NCBI GenBank assembly: GCA_963741525.1
Contig: CAVUIW010000027.1
Location: 186,001-250,000 of the forward strand
Origin: JANNSX01 sp963741525
Lineage (GTDB): Bacteria > Pseudomonadota > Alphaproteobacteria > Rhizobiales > Hyphomicrobiaceae
Direction: 5' to 3'
DNA length: 64,000 nt
Under the pieces are notes generated by a model. The model made no database searches. It saw only the letters and a list, made by a program, of their open reading frames with translations, and was not told the origin of the DNA. A program made the position numbers and the translations under genes. Shown in pieces: positions 21,662 through 31,335 of this stretch. Each line of letters begins with the position of its first letter. Positions within the stretch are counted from its first letter, which is position 1.

Positions 21662-21699
21662 CTTCTTTCGGAAACTGCTTCGCACTTTCCGGAAGCACT
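21662..21699. repeat. Palindromic element, GTGCTTCCGGAAA family (reverse orientation)
   Basis: On the minus strand GTGCTTCCGGAAAGTGCGAAGCAGTTTCCGAAAGAAGC, followed by GCGACAAACCAAGG. The same body and the same downstream tail (CACGACAAACTAAGGAATT) occur at 48254-48340, so the repeat unit is longer than the hairpin. It directly abuts the twin-hairpin element that begins at 21701. Confidence 0.7.
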
Positions 21700-21700
21700 C

Positions 21701-21865
21701 AGTGGCCCGTCGCGCCAAAATCGCATGCTCGCCGGGCGTCCGTCCGATTTTGGCGCGACATGAGGGCCACTAGCAAAATCATGAGCTTCGTGTGGCGTTC
21801 GTCGCGCCATAGTTGACTCCGACCGTGCAGCGCGACTGGTCAACTATGGCGCGACGCCACACTAG
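21701..21865. repeat. Twin long-stem hairpin element, copy A (165 bp)
   Basis: Two tandem hairpins. Hairpin 1 has arms AGTGGCCCgTCGCGCCAAAA and its complement ending GGGCCACT, with a 21-nt loop. Hairpin 2 has arms GTGTGGCG..CGTCGCGCCATAGT and ACTATGGCGCGACGCCACAC, also with a 21-nt loop. A short AT-richer spacer separates them. Copy B at 36679-36843 is about 90 per cent identical over its full length; copy C at 47423-47588 has the same plan with different stems. It is located between the amidase start and the ABC exporter end. Confidence 0.85.
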
Positions 21866-21928
21866 CGTGCATGACTCGTTGAGAACAATGTCAGCCGATG
21901 CATGGCAGGAGTGCTAGCACGCTGAAAG

Positions 21929-23777
21929 CTACTCCGCCGCCTCCTTCGCCAGGAACCCGCCCGACTGGCGCGCCCACAGATCGGCATAGAGGCCGCCCTT
22001 GCGGAGCAGCGCCTCGTGGCTCCCCTCCTCGACGATCGCGCCTTCGTCCATGATGACGAGACGGTCCATGGCGGCGATCGTCGACAGGCGATGCGCGATG
22101 GCGATCACCGTCTTGCCTTCCATCAGGTTGTAGAGCTGCTCCTGGATCGCAGCCTCGACCTCGCTGTCGAGCGCGCTCGTCGCTTCATCCAGGATCAGGA
22201 TCGGCGCGTTCTTGAGCAGCACGCGCGCGATGGCGATGCGCTGACGCTGGCCGCCGGAGAGCTTCACGCCGCGCTCGCCCACATGGGCGAGATAGCCCTT
22301 GCGGCCCTTGAAGTCCTGGAGCAAGGGCACGAAGGCGTGGGCCTGTGCTTTCTTCGCCGCCGCCATCGCCTCCGCCTCGCTCGCCTCGGGCTTGCCGTAG
22401 AGAATGTTGTCGATCACCGACCGGTGCAGCAATGACGTGTCTTGCGTCACCATACCGATATTGGCGCGCAGGCTGTCCTGCGTGACACCTGGGCGATATC
22501 CTGGCCATCGATCAGGATGCGCCCGCCTTCCAGGTCGTAGAAGCGCAAGCAGCAGATTGACGAGCGTCGACTTGCCCGCGCCCGAGCGGCCGACGAGCCC
22601 GACCTTCTCGCCCGGCCGGATGGTGAGCGAGAGGTCGATCGATGACGCCCTTCTCCTTGCCGTAGTGGAAGCGGATGCCGTCGTAGCGGATCTCGCCTTT
22701 GGGCACCTTCAACGGCCTGGCATCGGGCGCATCGACCACCTCGTGCGCGCGCGAGATCGTCTCCATGCCCTCCTGCACGGCGCCGATATTCTCGAAGATG
22801 CCGGTCACCACCCACATGATCCAGCCGGACATGTTGACGATGCGGATCGAAAGCCCGGCCGCCAGCGCCACCGCGCCGATCGTGACCGCGCCCTTGCGAC
22901 CACAGCCAGAGCGCGACGCCCGATGTTCCGACCATCAGCGCGCCGTTCATCGTCCACACCGTCACGTTCATGTAGGTGATGGTGCGGAGCTGCGCCTTGA
23001 AGGTGTCCATGTGCTCCTGCATGGCGGCCGCCGCGTAGGAGTCCTCGCGGTCGGCATGCGCGAAGAGCTTGACGGTCGAGATGTTCGTGTAGCTGTCGAC
23101 GATGCGGCCCGTCAGCATCGAGCGCGCTTCGGCGTTGGCAACCGCGCGGTCCTTGATCTTGGGCACGAAGAACCAGAGCGACCAGATGTAGCCCACGAGC
23201 CAGATCAGCAGCGGCACCGTCAGCCGGGTATCGGCCTCGCGCGAAAAAGCCAGAGCGCCGACAGCGTATAGACGAGCACGAACCAGATCGCCTCGACGCA
23301 TTGCGTGATGGATTCGCGTAACGCCGGCGCCGTCTGCATGATCTTGTTGGCGATGCGGCCGGCGAAATCGTTCTGGAAATAGCCGAGGCTTTGCCTCAGC
23401 ACCCAGCGATGCGTCTGCCAGCGGATGCGGTTGGTGAAGGGCGGCGAGATCATCTGGTTCTTGACGAGGTCGCTGACGGCGAAGACCACCGGCCGCCAGA
23501 CGAGCGCGACGGACGCCATCCAGATGAGGAGCCAGCCGTGCTCGGCGAAGAAGGCGGTTGGGGTCGCGGCATCCTTCATGAGATCGACGAGCGAGCCGAT
23601 ATAGGCGAACAGCGACACCTCGATGAGCGAGCCGACGAAGCCGATGACCAGCAACACGACGAAATAGGGCCAGACCGGCTTCAGATAGTGCCAGTAGAAC
23701 GGCAGCAGCCCTTCCGGCGGCCGCGTTTCAGGCCCCGGATCGAACGGGTCTATGTGCTTCTCGAACCAGCGGAACAT
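21929..23777 (-). CDS. ABC exporter, fused membrane and ATPase domains; about five frameshifts
   Basis: Half-size type IV ABC exporter, about 616 residues after repair, working as a dimer in the inner membrane. The N-terminal transmembrane domain starts MFRWFEKHIDPFDPG and includes LPFYWHYLKPVWPYFVVLLV and several further helices. The ATPase domain has Walker A VGRSGAGKST (reconstructed near 22600), signature LSGGQRQRIAIAR, Walker B ILILDEATSALD and the H-loop IAIAHRLST. Probable indels: deletions near 23245 (a shortened T run) and 22490, insertions near 22895, 22635 and 22556. It resembles the multidrug/lipid exporter group common in Rhizobiales; the substrate is not predictable. Start ATG at 23775-23777. 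Confidence 0.9.
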
Positions 23778-23914
23778 GGCATTGCCGAGAGCGCTCGCGC
23801 GCGGTCTCGTCCTATGTGGGATTTGGGGTCGGCGTTTTTTATAGGCGGAAGAATGAACGGGGGCAAAACAAAAACGCTGCTCGTTAGGCTCTCTGCGTTG
23901 CCCCGCCCAGACCT

Positions 23915-24105
23915 GTCATCCCGGGCCTTCGTGCCCGGGACCCACTCCACCGCATGCGCCATGCGGTTGCGATGTACATGGACGAGCTGAGGCACCAAGC
24001 TGCGAAAAGCCTTTCTTGCCGACGCAGCTCGACGCCGAACTCGATCCCTCCACTTCCGGAGCCAGCTCGCGAAATGGGTCCCGGGCACAGTGGCCCGGGA
24101 TGACA
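23915..24105. repeat. Converging pair of REP-like palindromes
   Basis: GTCATCCCGGGCCTTCGTGCCCGGGACC at 23915-23942 faces TCCCGGGCACAGTGGCCCGGGATGAC at 24080-24105. Each arm forms its own hairpin (CCCGGGC..GCCCGGG). This is the BIME-like arrangement also seen at 1.03-1.20 and 40.81-41.00 kb. The rest of 23778-24327 between the ABC exporter and hemF shows no gene. Confidence 0.75.
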
Positions 24106-24327
24106 ATGCGGGGTGTGATCGGCAGCGTGCCTTCCGACGACTCACCAGCAGGCTCATGATTTCGAGCTGGGCCAGCGCAAGACGCCCCGGTTGCCCTAAA
24201 TCAAGGCCCGGCTCGCACGGCGGGGCGAGATCAAAGCCAAGCCCATCGTCCAGTCCGAGAAACCTGCTCGGCCGCCACCCCGATGCACCTCGGCCCGGCC
24301 GTGCTATAGAGCCTCGCAGATCAACAG

Positions 24328-25253
24328 ATGCCCGCGACCGCCGCCATGCCCATGCCCGCCGACGAGATCGATCTGCTGCCCGCCCGCCAAGCCAAGGCCC
24401 GCGCCTGGTTCGAGCAGGCTGCGCGACGACATCTGCGCGGCCTTCGAGCGGGTCGAGGACGACCTGCCAGCTTCCGCACTCTTTGCCGATCGGCCGCCCG
24501 GCCGCTTCAAGCGCACGCCCTGGCAGCGCACCGATCACTCGGGCGCCGACGGTGGCGGCGGCACCATGAGCCTGATGCATGGCCGCGTCTTCGAGAAGGT
24601 CGGCGTGCATACCTCCACCGTCCACGGCACCTTCGCGCCCGAGTTCGCCAAGCAGATCCCCGGCGCCGATGACGACCCGCGCTTCTGGGCCTCGGGCATC
24701 TCGCTCATCGCGCATCCGCAGAACCCGAACGTGCCGGCCGTGCACATGAACACGCGCTTTGTCGTCACATCGAAAGCCTGGTTCGGCGGCGGCGCCGACC
24801 TGACGCCCGTGCTCGACCGGCGGCGCACGCAGGAGGATGCGGACACGCTCGCTTTCCATGCCGCCATGAGGTCCGCCTGCACGCCGCACGCGAGTCGCCG
24901 ACTACGCGCGCTACAAGGAGTGGTGCGACGAGTACTTCTTCCTGAAGCACAGGAACGAGATGCGCGGCATCGGCGGCATCTTCTTCGACTATCTCAACTC
25001 CGGCGACTGGGAGGCCGACCTCGCCTTCACGCAGGACGTCGGCCGCGCCTTCCTCGACATCTACCCGAAGCTCGTGCGCGCGAATTTCGCAAGCGCCTGG
25101 ACCGAGGCCGACCGCGAGGAGCAGTTGATCCGCCGCGGCCGCTATGTCGAGTTCAACCTGCTCTACGACCGCGGCACGATCTTCGGCCTCAAGACCGGCG
25201 GCAATGTCGACAGCATCCTCTCCTCCATGCCGCCCGTGGTGAAGTGGCCGTGA
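24328..25253 (+). CDS. hemF: Oxygen-dependent coproporphyrinogen III oxidase; two frameshifts
   Basis: Haem biosynthesis enzyme that decarboxylates coproporphyrinogen III to protoporphyrinogen IX using O2, about 308 residues after repair. Diagnostic family blocks: GGGTMSLMHGRVFEKVGVHTS, HPQNPNVPAVHMNTRF with the catalytic-site histidine, WFGGGADLTPV, EYFFLKHRNEMRGIGGIFFDY and, at the end, GRYVEFNLLYDRGTIFGL. One-base insertions near 24418 (extra G in GAGCAGGCTG) and near 24890 (extra A before GTCGCCGAC) break the frame. ATG at 24328 is taken as start; the next in-frame ATGs are at 24346 and 24352. No partner gene in the cluster. Presence of HemF implies aerobic haem synthesis. Confidence 0.94.
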
Positions 25254-25378
25254 GGCCGCTTAGATGGCGCAGGCCGGCTCGATCTCGCAATCGGTCGGGA
25301 TTGTAGCCAAGAATAGCACAAAGTAGCGTCACGCTGTAGCGATTGCTAACCATTAACGCTGAAATTGTGGTCGGCGAA

Positions 25379-25405
25379 TGCGGCGCGATCTGCGATCGCG
25401 CCGCA
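25379..25405 (-). terminator. Hairpin downstream of potF
   Basis: Perfect 11-bp stem TGCGGCGCGAT / ATCGCGCCGCA with a five-base loop, eight bases beyond the potF stop codon. There is no real U tract, so intrinsic termination is only probable; it could equally protect the 3' end of the pot transcript. Confidence 0.55.
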
Positions 25406-25412
25406 CGATAGC

Positions 25413-26444
25413 TCAGTTCGTCTTGATGCGTGTCCAGGCGCGATCGTACGTCTTCAGATCGGCGCCGAGATCCTCGAAAATCTGCAGCTTCTTCATGACC
25501 TCCGGCGGCGGGTTCATCTGCGGATTGTTCTTCATGTTGTCGGGAAGCAAGCTCGCGCGCGCCGATGTTGACGGAGCCGTTCGTCTGCTGCGTCGTATTC
25601 AGCACCGAGATCTCCGGGCGCATGAAGAATTCCAGGAACTTCAGCGCGTTCTCCTGGTTCGGCGCTCCCTTCAACATGCAGATGTTCTCCTGGTACATGG
25701 TCGCGCCTTCCTCGGGCACCACGTAGCCGAGCTTGTCGGGCTCCTTCAACACGAACAGGTTGGCGCCGACGAACCAGTGCGAGGCCGCCATGTCGCCGGA
25801 TTGAATGAGGGGCAACACCTCATAGGTGAAGGCGCCGACATTGGGCTTCTGCTTCAGGATGAATTCCTCAGCCGCCTTGATATCGGCTTCATCGCGCGAG
25901 TTGACCGACTTGCCGTTGAGGATGAGGCCCAAGCCCAGCACCTCCCGCATATCGTCGAGCAGCGTGACCTTGCCGGGGTTCTTGGCGGCGTAGTCGAAGA
26001 ACTGCGCCCAGCTCTTCAGCTCGCGGAATGATTCTCCTTGTTGTAGAAGATGCCGACAGTGCCCCAGGCATAGGGGAGGCAATACTCGCCGTTCGGATCG
26101 TTCTTGGTGATGAGATGGGCCTTGTCGATATTGGCAAAGCCCGCCATCTGGTGGGCGTTCGTTTTCTCCAGCAGCCCCAGCTGCAGCATGATGTCGTTCA
26201 TGTGCACGGACGGCCAGACGAGATCGTAGCCGGTGGCGCCGGCCTGGATCTTGGCCAGCATCTCCTCGTTGGACGCGTAGGTGTCGAGCGACACCTTGAC
26301 GTCGAACTCCTTGGAGAATTTGTCGAGCACTTCGGGGTTGATGTACTCGCCCCAGTTGTAGAGGCGGAGCTCGCCGGCCGCCTGGGCGGGCAGTGTCGCG
26401 GCGGTCAACAGCGCCGCCGCCAGAACAGATTTCAGTCCACGCAT
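25413..26444 (-). CDS. potF: Polyamine ABC transporter, periplasmic binding protein; two frameshifts
   Basis: Putrescine/spermidine-type binding protein of about 343 residues. Signal peptide MRGLKSVLAAALLTAATLPAQA, mature start GELRLYNWGEYINPEVLDKF, the hallmark of PotD/PotF proteins. The frame breaks near 26028 (one missing base after YNKEN) and near 25562 (one extra T in the codons for REL); after repair it reads ELKSWAQFFDYAAKNPGKVT and ends DRAWTRIKTN at the TGA at 25413-25415. Last gene of potG-potH-potI-potF, 44 bases after potI. Exact polyamine specificity cannot be told from sequence. Confidence 0.92.
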
Positions 26445-26488
26445 CCCTGTCGTCTCCCTGTAGTGGCAAGACCTTGCCTTGCCTGTCG

Positions 26489-27328
26489 TTATTGCTTCCG
26501 GCCGCGAAGGTATAGGCCGATCGCGGCGATGACAAACGTAAAGGCGAGCAGCATGACCGCCAGCGCATTGATCTCGGGTTTGATGCCGCGCCGCATCATG
26601 CCGAGGATGAAGAGCGGCAGCGTCTGCGCGTCCACTCCGGCGATGAAATAGGTGATCACCACGTCGTTGAGGGAGATGATGAAGGCGAGCAGGAAGCCGC
26701 CGGCGACGCCCGGCATGATGAGCGGCAGCGTCACCCGGCGGAAGGTCACCCAGGGGCTGGCGCCCAAATCGGCCGAGGCGTCCTCGAGCGTCGTATCCAT
26801 GCCGGCAAGCCGCGCCGAGACGACGATGAAGACATAGCTCGCCAGAAACGTGCAATGGCCGACGACGATGCTGAGCAAACCCAATTTGAAGCCGACGCCG
26901 ACGAAGAAGATCAGCAGCGCAATGCCGAGCACGATGTCGGGCATGATCATCGGCATGATCATGAGGCCCTGATAGAAGCGGCGGCCTAGGAACTTGTAGC
27001 GCGCCAGCGCCAGCGCCGTCGCCGTGCCGATGACGGTCGAGATGAGACTAGCCGCCGACGCCACGCGCAAACTGTTCCAGAGCGCGGCCAGAAGCTCGTC
27101 CGTCGATTCGATGTAGAAGGTGTCGCTCTGGATGTTGGTCCTGAGGCCGAAGATCTGCCGGTACCAGTCGAGCGAAAAGCCCTCCCAGATCGCCATGTTC
27201 ACGGCATTGGCGTTGAAGGAGTAGACGAGAATCAGCGCCAGCGGGCCATAGAGCAGAATGAGGAACAGGAAGCCGTAGGCGGAGAGCGCCATCCAGCCGC
27301 CGCGCCCGTTTGACCTCCGCCGCGCCAT
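26489..27328 (-). CDS. potI: Polyamine ABC transporter permease, PotC/PotI type
   Basis: 279-residue inner-membrane permease with six predicted helices. The first is LSAYGFLFLILLYGPLALIL. The EAA loop that docks on the ATPase is in LEDASADLGASPWVTFRRVTLPLIMPG (about residues 170-196). The longer frame upstream of 27328 is antisense to potH's other frames; the ATG at 27326-27328 overlaps the potH stop by one base, consistent with translational coupling. PotI/PotC proteins pair with PotH/PotB in one importer. Frame intact. Confidence 0.93.
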   Translation of the reverse strand: MARRRSNGRGGWMALSAYGFLFLILLYGPLALILVYSFNANAVNMAIWEGFSLDWYRQIFGLRTNIQSDTFYIESTDELLAALWNSLRVASAASLISTVIGTATALALARYKFLGRRFYQGLMIMPMIMPDIVLGIALLIFFVGVGFKLGLLSIVVGHCTFLASYVFIVVSARLAGMDTTLEDASADLGASPWVTFRRVTLPLIMPGVAGGFLLAFIISLNDVVITYFIAGVDAQTLPLFILGMMRRGIKPEINALAVMLLAFTFVIAAIGLYLRGRKQ

Positions 27329-28236
27329 CAGCCCACAGCCTTGGCGTTCTCGTCGCCCTGCGCCGCGCGCGCGACGTAGACGAGCACGAGCGCCAGCACG
27401 ACGATCATCATCAGTATGGCGAGCGTCGCCCCGAACGGCCAGTTCCTCGCCTCGAGGAACTGCTGCTCGATGAGGTTGCCAACCATCTGCACCTTGGCGC
27501 CGCCGAGCAGCTGCGCCACCACGAAGTTTCCGAGCGCCGGGATGAAGACGATGATCGAGCCGCCGACGATACCGGGCAGCGTCAGTGGCAGGATCACGCG
27601 GCGGAAGGTCTGGACGGGTTTCGCGCCCAGATCGGCGGAGGCCTGCACCAGCGCCCAGTCGAGCCGCTCCACATTGGCATAGATCGGCAGCAGCATGAAG
27701 GGCACAAGAAAGAAGACGAGGCCGATAAGCACCGAAATATTGTTGAAGATGAGGTTCAGCGGCTGATCGACGAGGCCGAGCGAAATCAGCATCGTGTTGA
27801 CGAAGCCGGTCGGGCGCAACAGCAGAAGCCACGCATAGATGAGAACGAGCACGTTCGAGAAGAAGGGCAACGTCACCGCGAAGAGGACGGCGTTCTTTTT
27901 CCAGCCCGCGAGCCGCGCGATCCAGAAGGCCGCCGGATAGCAGAGCAGGAGTGATACCGCGACGGTGAGCAGCGCCAGCTTCAGCGAGCGCCAGAAGATC
28001 TTCAGATAGATCGGATCGAACTCCTCGCCCCCGCCGAGCGGCCAGCCGAGCACGCGGCCATAGTTCCAGGGATAGAAGCTCCACACCACGCCGCCGTAGA
28101 GGCCGGGCTCGAGAAAGCTGTAAACGAGCATGATGCCGAGCGGGATCAGGAAGAAGATGCCGAGCAGCAGCGTAACCGGCGTCAGCAGGCCGATGAGGCC
28201 GCGCATCCGTCCTCTGGCGACGGCGCGCGCGCTCAT
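27328..28236 (-). CDS. potH: Polyamine ABC transporter permease, PotB/PotH type
   Basis: 302-residue inner-membrane permease, partner of the potI product. Six helices; N-terminal LIGLLTPVTLLLGIFFLIPLG; EAA motif in VQASADLGAKPVQTFRRVILPLTLPGIVGG. Its ATG at 28234-28236 overlaps the potG stop by two bases. The motif KQ/YSF-type loop before helix 2 (GIMLVYSFLEPGLYGGVVW) is typical for this subfamily. Frame intact, and the stop is shared with the potI start region. Confidence 0.93.
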   Translation of the reverse strand: MSARAVARGRMRGLIGLLTPVTLLLGIFFLIPLGIMLVYSFLEPGLYGGVVWSFYPWNYGRVLGWPLGGGEEFDPIYLKIFWRSLKLALLTVAVSLLLCYPAAFWIARLAGWKKNAVLFAVTLPFFSNVLVLIYAWLLLLRPTGFVNTMLISLGLVDQPLNLIFNNISVLIGLVFFLVPFMLLPIYANVERLDWALVQASADLGAKPVQTFRRVILPLTLPGIVGGSIIVFIPALGNFVVAQLLGGAKVQMVGNLIEQQFLEARNWPFGATLAILMMIVVLALVLVYVARAAQGDENAKAVG

Positions 28237-29327
28237 GCGGGGGCGCTCTTCATGACATGCAGCGCCGCGGGATCGTAGCCAAACGGAACCGTCTCACCTG
28301 GAGCAAACCGGCTCCCGCCCCGGGCATGCCGCTGCAGCGCGGAGATCGCCGTTCCATCGGCGAGCCGGCCGTGCAGATGCAGGTCCGAGCCGACGAAGAC
28401 GATCGTGTCGAGCGTGATCGGGAGTGTGGCCTGTCCGCTGCCAGCCGTCAGTTGCTCGGGCCGGATGACGACGTCGACAGCCTCGCCATCGGCAATGCTT
28501 CGCTGCCCCACCTGGACGTCGATCCCGCCGGCCGTCTTGACCGTTCCACCACGGTAGATCCCGCTTAGGATACAGCTCGAGCCGATGAAGCTCGCCACGA
28601 ACCGGTTGACGGGCGTGTCGTAGATCTCGCCGGGCGTGCCGATCTGCAGGATCTGGCCGCGGTCCATGACGGCGATGCGGTCCGACATGGTGAGCGCCTC
28701 CTCCTGGTCGTGGGTAACGAACAGGAAGGTGATGCCGACGGTGTGCTGCAGCGATTTTAGCTCGATCTGCATCGCCTGGCGGAGCTTGCGGTCGAGGGCG
28801 GAAAGCGGCTCGTCGAGCAGCAACACGCGCGGCCGGTTGATGAGCGCGCGGGTCAGTGCCACCCGCTGCTGCTGGCCGCCCGAGAGCTGGCGCGGCATGC
28901 GCCGGTCGAGACCTTCCAGGCTGACGAGGCGGAGCGCTTCCTTCACGCGGCGGTCACGCTCGTCGCGGGAGATGCCCGCCACGTCGAGGCCGTAGCCGAC
29001 ATTGTCGGAGACGGTCAGATGCGGAAACAGCGCGTAGCTCTGGAACACGGTGTTGAACGGCCGGCGATAGGCCGGCGTACCGGAAAGCGGCTGTCCCTCG
29101 AGGAATATCTCGCCCTCGTCCAGATCCTCGAAGCCGGCGATGGCCTTGAGCAGCGTCGTCTTTCCGCAGCCGGAGGGACCAAGCAGCGTCAGGAACTCGT
29201 TGTCGCGGATCGTGAGCGACACCTGGTCGAGCGGCGTGACATGGCCGCCCTCGGGCGTGCGGAAGCGCTTCACCGCCTCCCCAACACGCACAAGCCCCTG
29301 ATCGGCGGCGGTTTCCCCTGCCGTCAC
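28233..29327 (-). CDS. potG: Polyamine ABC transporter ATP-binding protein
   Basis: 364-residue ATPase subunit of the polyamine importer. Walker A LLGPSGCGKTTLL, Q-loop FQSYALFPHLTV, signature LSGGQQQRVALTRAL, Walker B RVLLLDEPLSALD, H-loop FVTHDQEEAL, followed by a C-terminal TOBE regulatory domain (VDVVIRPEQL onward). The frame is open to 29405, but a GTG at 29325-29327 is preceded at five bases by the strong Shine-Dalgarno GGAGGAGGA and gives the expected N-terminus, so it is chosen. It heads the pot operon; the promoter should lie in 29328-29411. Confidence 0.93.
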   Translation of the reverse strand: MTAGETAADQGLVRVGEAVKRFRTPEGGHVTPLDQVSLTIRDNEFLTLLGPSGCGKTTLLKAIAGFEDLDEGEIFLEGQPLSGTPAYRRPFNTVFQSYALFPHLTVSDNVGYGLDVAGISRDERDRRVKEALRLVSLEGLDRRMPRQLSGGQQQRVALTRALINRPRVLLLDEPLSALDRKLRQAMQIELKSLQHTVGITFLFVTHDQEEALTMSDRIAVMDRGQILQIGTPGEIYDTPVNRFVASFIGSSCILSGIYRGGTVKTAGGIDVQVGQRSIADGEAVDVVIRPEQLTAGSGQATLPITLDTIVFVGSDLHLHGRLADGTAISALQRHARGGSRFAPGETVPFGYDPAALHVMKSAPA

Positions 29328-29411
29328 GCGGTCCTCCTCCGGCGCCGTGCCCCAGGCGCCACTGTGGTCAGGCGGACGATAAGCCGAGGCTCGTGCGACC
29401 CGCAAGCTATG

Positions 29412-30347
29412 TCAATAATACGCCGCCGCCCGGTCCCGCCAGGCTTGCGCTTCCTCCTCGGCCTCGGCGCGCCGCTCCGGCGGCAGCTTTGCGATGAGGA
29501 CATCGAGCTCCAGATCGCTCGCCCCGGCGCTCCGCGCGATCAGGTGCCATTTCGCGGCCGTCGGCAGATGCTTCTCGAAGACGACGCCGAAAGCATAGAG
29601 CCGCGCCAGCCGGTTCTGGGCGATCGCATTCCCCTTCTCCGCCGCCGACAACAGAAACCAGGCGCCGCGCGCCTCGTCCTTTTCCACGCCTCGCCCCTTG
29701 AACAGCAGGATCGCAAACTCGACCTGCGCGTCGACGTAACCGGCCTCCGCGGCACGGCCGATCCACAAGGCGGCCTTCACATCGTCAGGCGGGACGCCCT
29801 CGCCCTTCGTGTAGAGTACGCCCAGATCATATTGCGCCGGCGGGTGGCCCGCCTCAGCGGCCTGCGTGAACAGCTTCGCCGCCGCCGTGAGGTTCTGCTT
29901 GCGTCCATCGCCGGACGCAAAGATGAGCGCCAGATTGTAGGCAGCGAGCGAATGCCCGCGCTTGGTTGCCGCCTCGAACCAGTCGGCGGCGACTTTGTAG
30001 CTTTTGGCAACACCATTGCCAGCGAGATGTAACATGCCCAGCGCGAACATCGCGTTCGTGTCGCCGAGATCCGCCCCCTTCTTGTACCAGAGCGCCGCCT
30101 CCTTGACGTTCCGGTCGACACCGAGGCCTTCGGCATAGATGCGGCCGATGAGCGTATGCGCCGCTGCCTCGCCTGTCGTGGCCTGTTGCCTGGCGAGATC
30201 GAGGGCGGTGACGAAGCGGCCGTCGTCGAAGGCGGCGAAGGCCGGATCGGCGGCAAGGCCGGCTGCGGGCGTCTCCTCAATCGCCTCTTGCGCCACGGCA
30301 AGGCCAGGCGCGAGCAGCAGCAGGATGATCAAGTCGAGCGGTCGCAT
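29412..30347 (-). CDS. Secreted Sel1-repeat (TPR-like) protein
   Basis: 311 residues with an N-terminal signal peptide (MRPLDLIILLLLAPGLAVAQ) and a run of Sel1-like repeats of about 36 residues from about 60 to 270, recognisable as AAHTLIGRIYAEGLGVDRN, TNAMFALGMLHLAGNGVA, LAAYNLALIFASGDGRKQN, PAQYDLGVLYTKGEGVPPD and VDAQVEFAILLFKGRGVEKD. Sel1 solenoids bind other proteins; a periplasmic adaptor role is a guess. Its start codon touches the stop codon of the ThiE-like gene (shared base 30347), so the two form an operon read towards potG. Confidence 0.9.
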   Translation of the reverse strand: MRPLDLIILLLLAPGLAVAQEAIEETPAAGLAADPAFAAFDDGRFVTALDLARQQATTGEAAAHTLIGRIYAEGLGVDRNVKEAALWYKKGADLGDTNAMFALGMLHLAGNGVAKSYKVAADWFEAATKRGHSLAAYNLALIFASGDGRKQNLTAAAKLFTQAAEAGHPPAQYDLGVLYTKGEGVPPDDVKAALWIGRAAEAGYVDAQVEFAILLFKGRGVEKDEARGAWFLLSAAEKGNAIAQNRLARLYAFGVVFEKHLPTAAKWHLIARSAGASDLELDVLIAKLPPERRAEAEEEAQAWRDRAAAYY

Positions 30348-30997
30348 CAGACGGACTCGGCGGTGGCGATCGCCTCGGCCATGCGCGCGACATGACTTGC
30401 GATCTGGTCGGCTGGTCCGGCATCGAGTGCCACGCCGACGAACTCAACGCCGGCCGAGGCCAGCCGGTCGGCCTCGGCGGTACTCTCGATGCCGAGCGCG
30501 ACCGCCGGCACCTCGAACAATAGCGACCACCATTCGGCAAGCGCGGCCGTGGCGCCGGCATCCGCGCCGCTGGCGCCAGTCTCGAAAGCCACATAATCGA
30601 CGCCGATCTCGCCCAGCACCATCGCGATATGCTTGGAGAGCCCGGCCGAGGCGCCGACGGTCCGCTCGCTGCCGAGGCTAGCGCGGGCGATGGCATAGCG
30701 GCTGCGGGCCTCGTCCTCGTTGGCGGTCGCGGAGAGGTGCACGCCATCGGCGCCGAAGGCGCGGGCGAGCTCCGCGTCATCGGCGATCAGCACGGCGACG
30801 TCACGGGCTTGAAGGCGGCGAACCGCGGTCTGCAACTCGGCGTGATGGCTCGCGGCTTGGTCATGGAGCCGCAGCAGTACACAGGCGATGGCCTCGCCGC
30901 CCGCCCCGAGCGCGGCCTCCAGCCGTTCGAGCCCGCTGCCATGGGCATCGGTTTCGAGGGTCAGGTAAAGACGGCAGTGGGATTGGGCGGGTGGCAT
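30347..30997 (-). CDS. thiE: Thiamine-phosphate synthase-like protein (divergent ThiE)
   Basis: 216 residues of the ThiE/TenI TIM-barrel superfamily: RLYLTLET at the N-terminus, VAVLIADDAELARAFGADGVHLS in the middle and GVEFVGVALD near the end. ThiE couples the thiamine pyrimidine and thiazole in the cytosol. The GADGVHL motif is kept, but the segment after it (SATANEDEARS) lacks the usual GQxD, and the phosphate-binding glycine loops are weak, so catalytic competence is uncertain; it may be a TenI-like relative. Start ATG at 30995-30997. It is co-transcribed with the Sel1-repeat gene. Confidence 0.75.
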   Translation of the reverse strand: MPPAQSHCRLYLTLETDAHGSGLERLEAALGAGGEAIACVLLRLHDQAASHHAELQTAVRRLQARDVAVLIADDAELARAFGADGVHLSATANEDEARSRYAIARASLGSERTVGASAGLSKHIAMVLGEIGVDYVAFETGASGADAGATAALAEWWSLLFEVPAVALGIESTAEADRLASAGVEFVGVALDAGPADQIASHVARMAEAIATAESV

Positions 30998-31335
30998 GGG
31001 CGCCTGGCGTGGTTGACGGGAAGGCCCCAGCATAGTTCGCCCCAATCCGGCGGAAAAGTGACTTTCCGGAAATGGCGGCGAGGCGCCCGTGGAGAGCTCT
31101 GAACGGACGATCTCTGGCACCTAACAGGCTGACGCAACGGTTCTTTCCACTCCTTCCCGCGCATTGTCCATCTCCGGAGCGCGCTGGCCGGAAAATCCGT
31201 CGTCTCATCAATATTGATGATGTGCGGTTGCCGGGCGCTTGGTAGCGATCCTCTCGGAAGGCTGGCCACGGCGCATTCGGGCCCGGCTGAGACCGATGAG
31301 TTGAACCACACATACGACCATACGGGAGGTCCACC
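30998..31335. other. Divergent intergenic region upstream of the RTX gene
   Basis: 338 bases between the ThiE-like gene and the RTX gene, which are read away from each other, so both promoters should lie here. No gene seen. It contains the AT-rich 16-bp palindrome at 31205-31220 and, at 31324-31329, the Shine-Dalgarno GGGAGG for the RTX gene. Confidence 0.6.
31205..31220. promoter_or_regulatory. Perfect 16-bp palindrome, candidate operator
   Basis: TCATCAATATTGATGA is a perfect inverted repeat, strikingly AT-rich for this genome, 116 bases before the RTX start codon in a divergent promoter region. It has the shape of a dimeric regulator site; the regulator is unknown. Confidence 0.45.
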
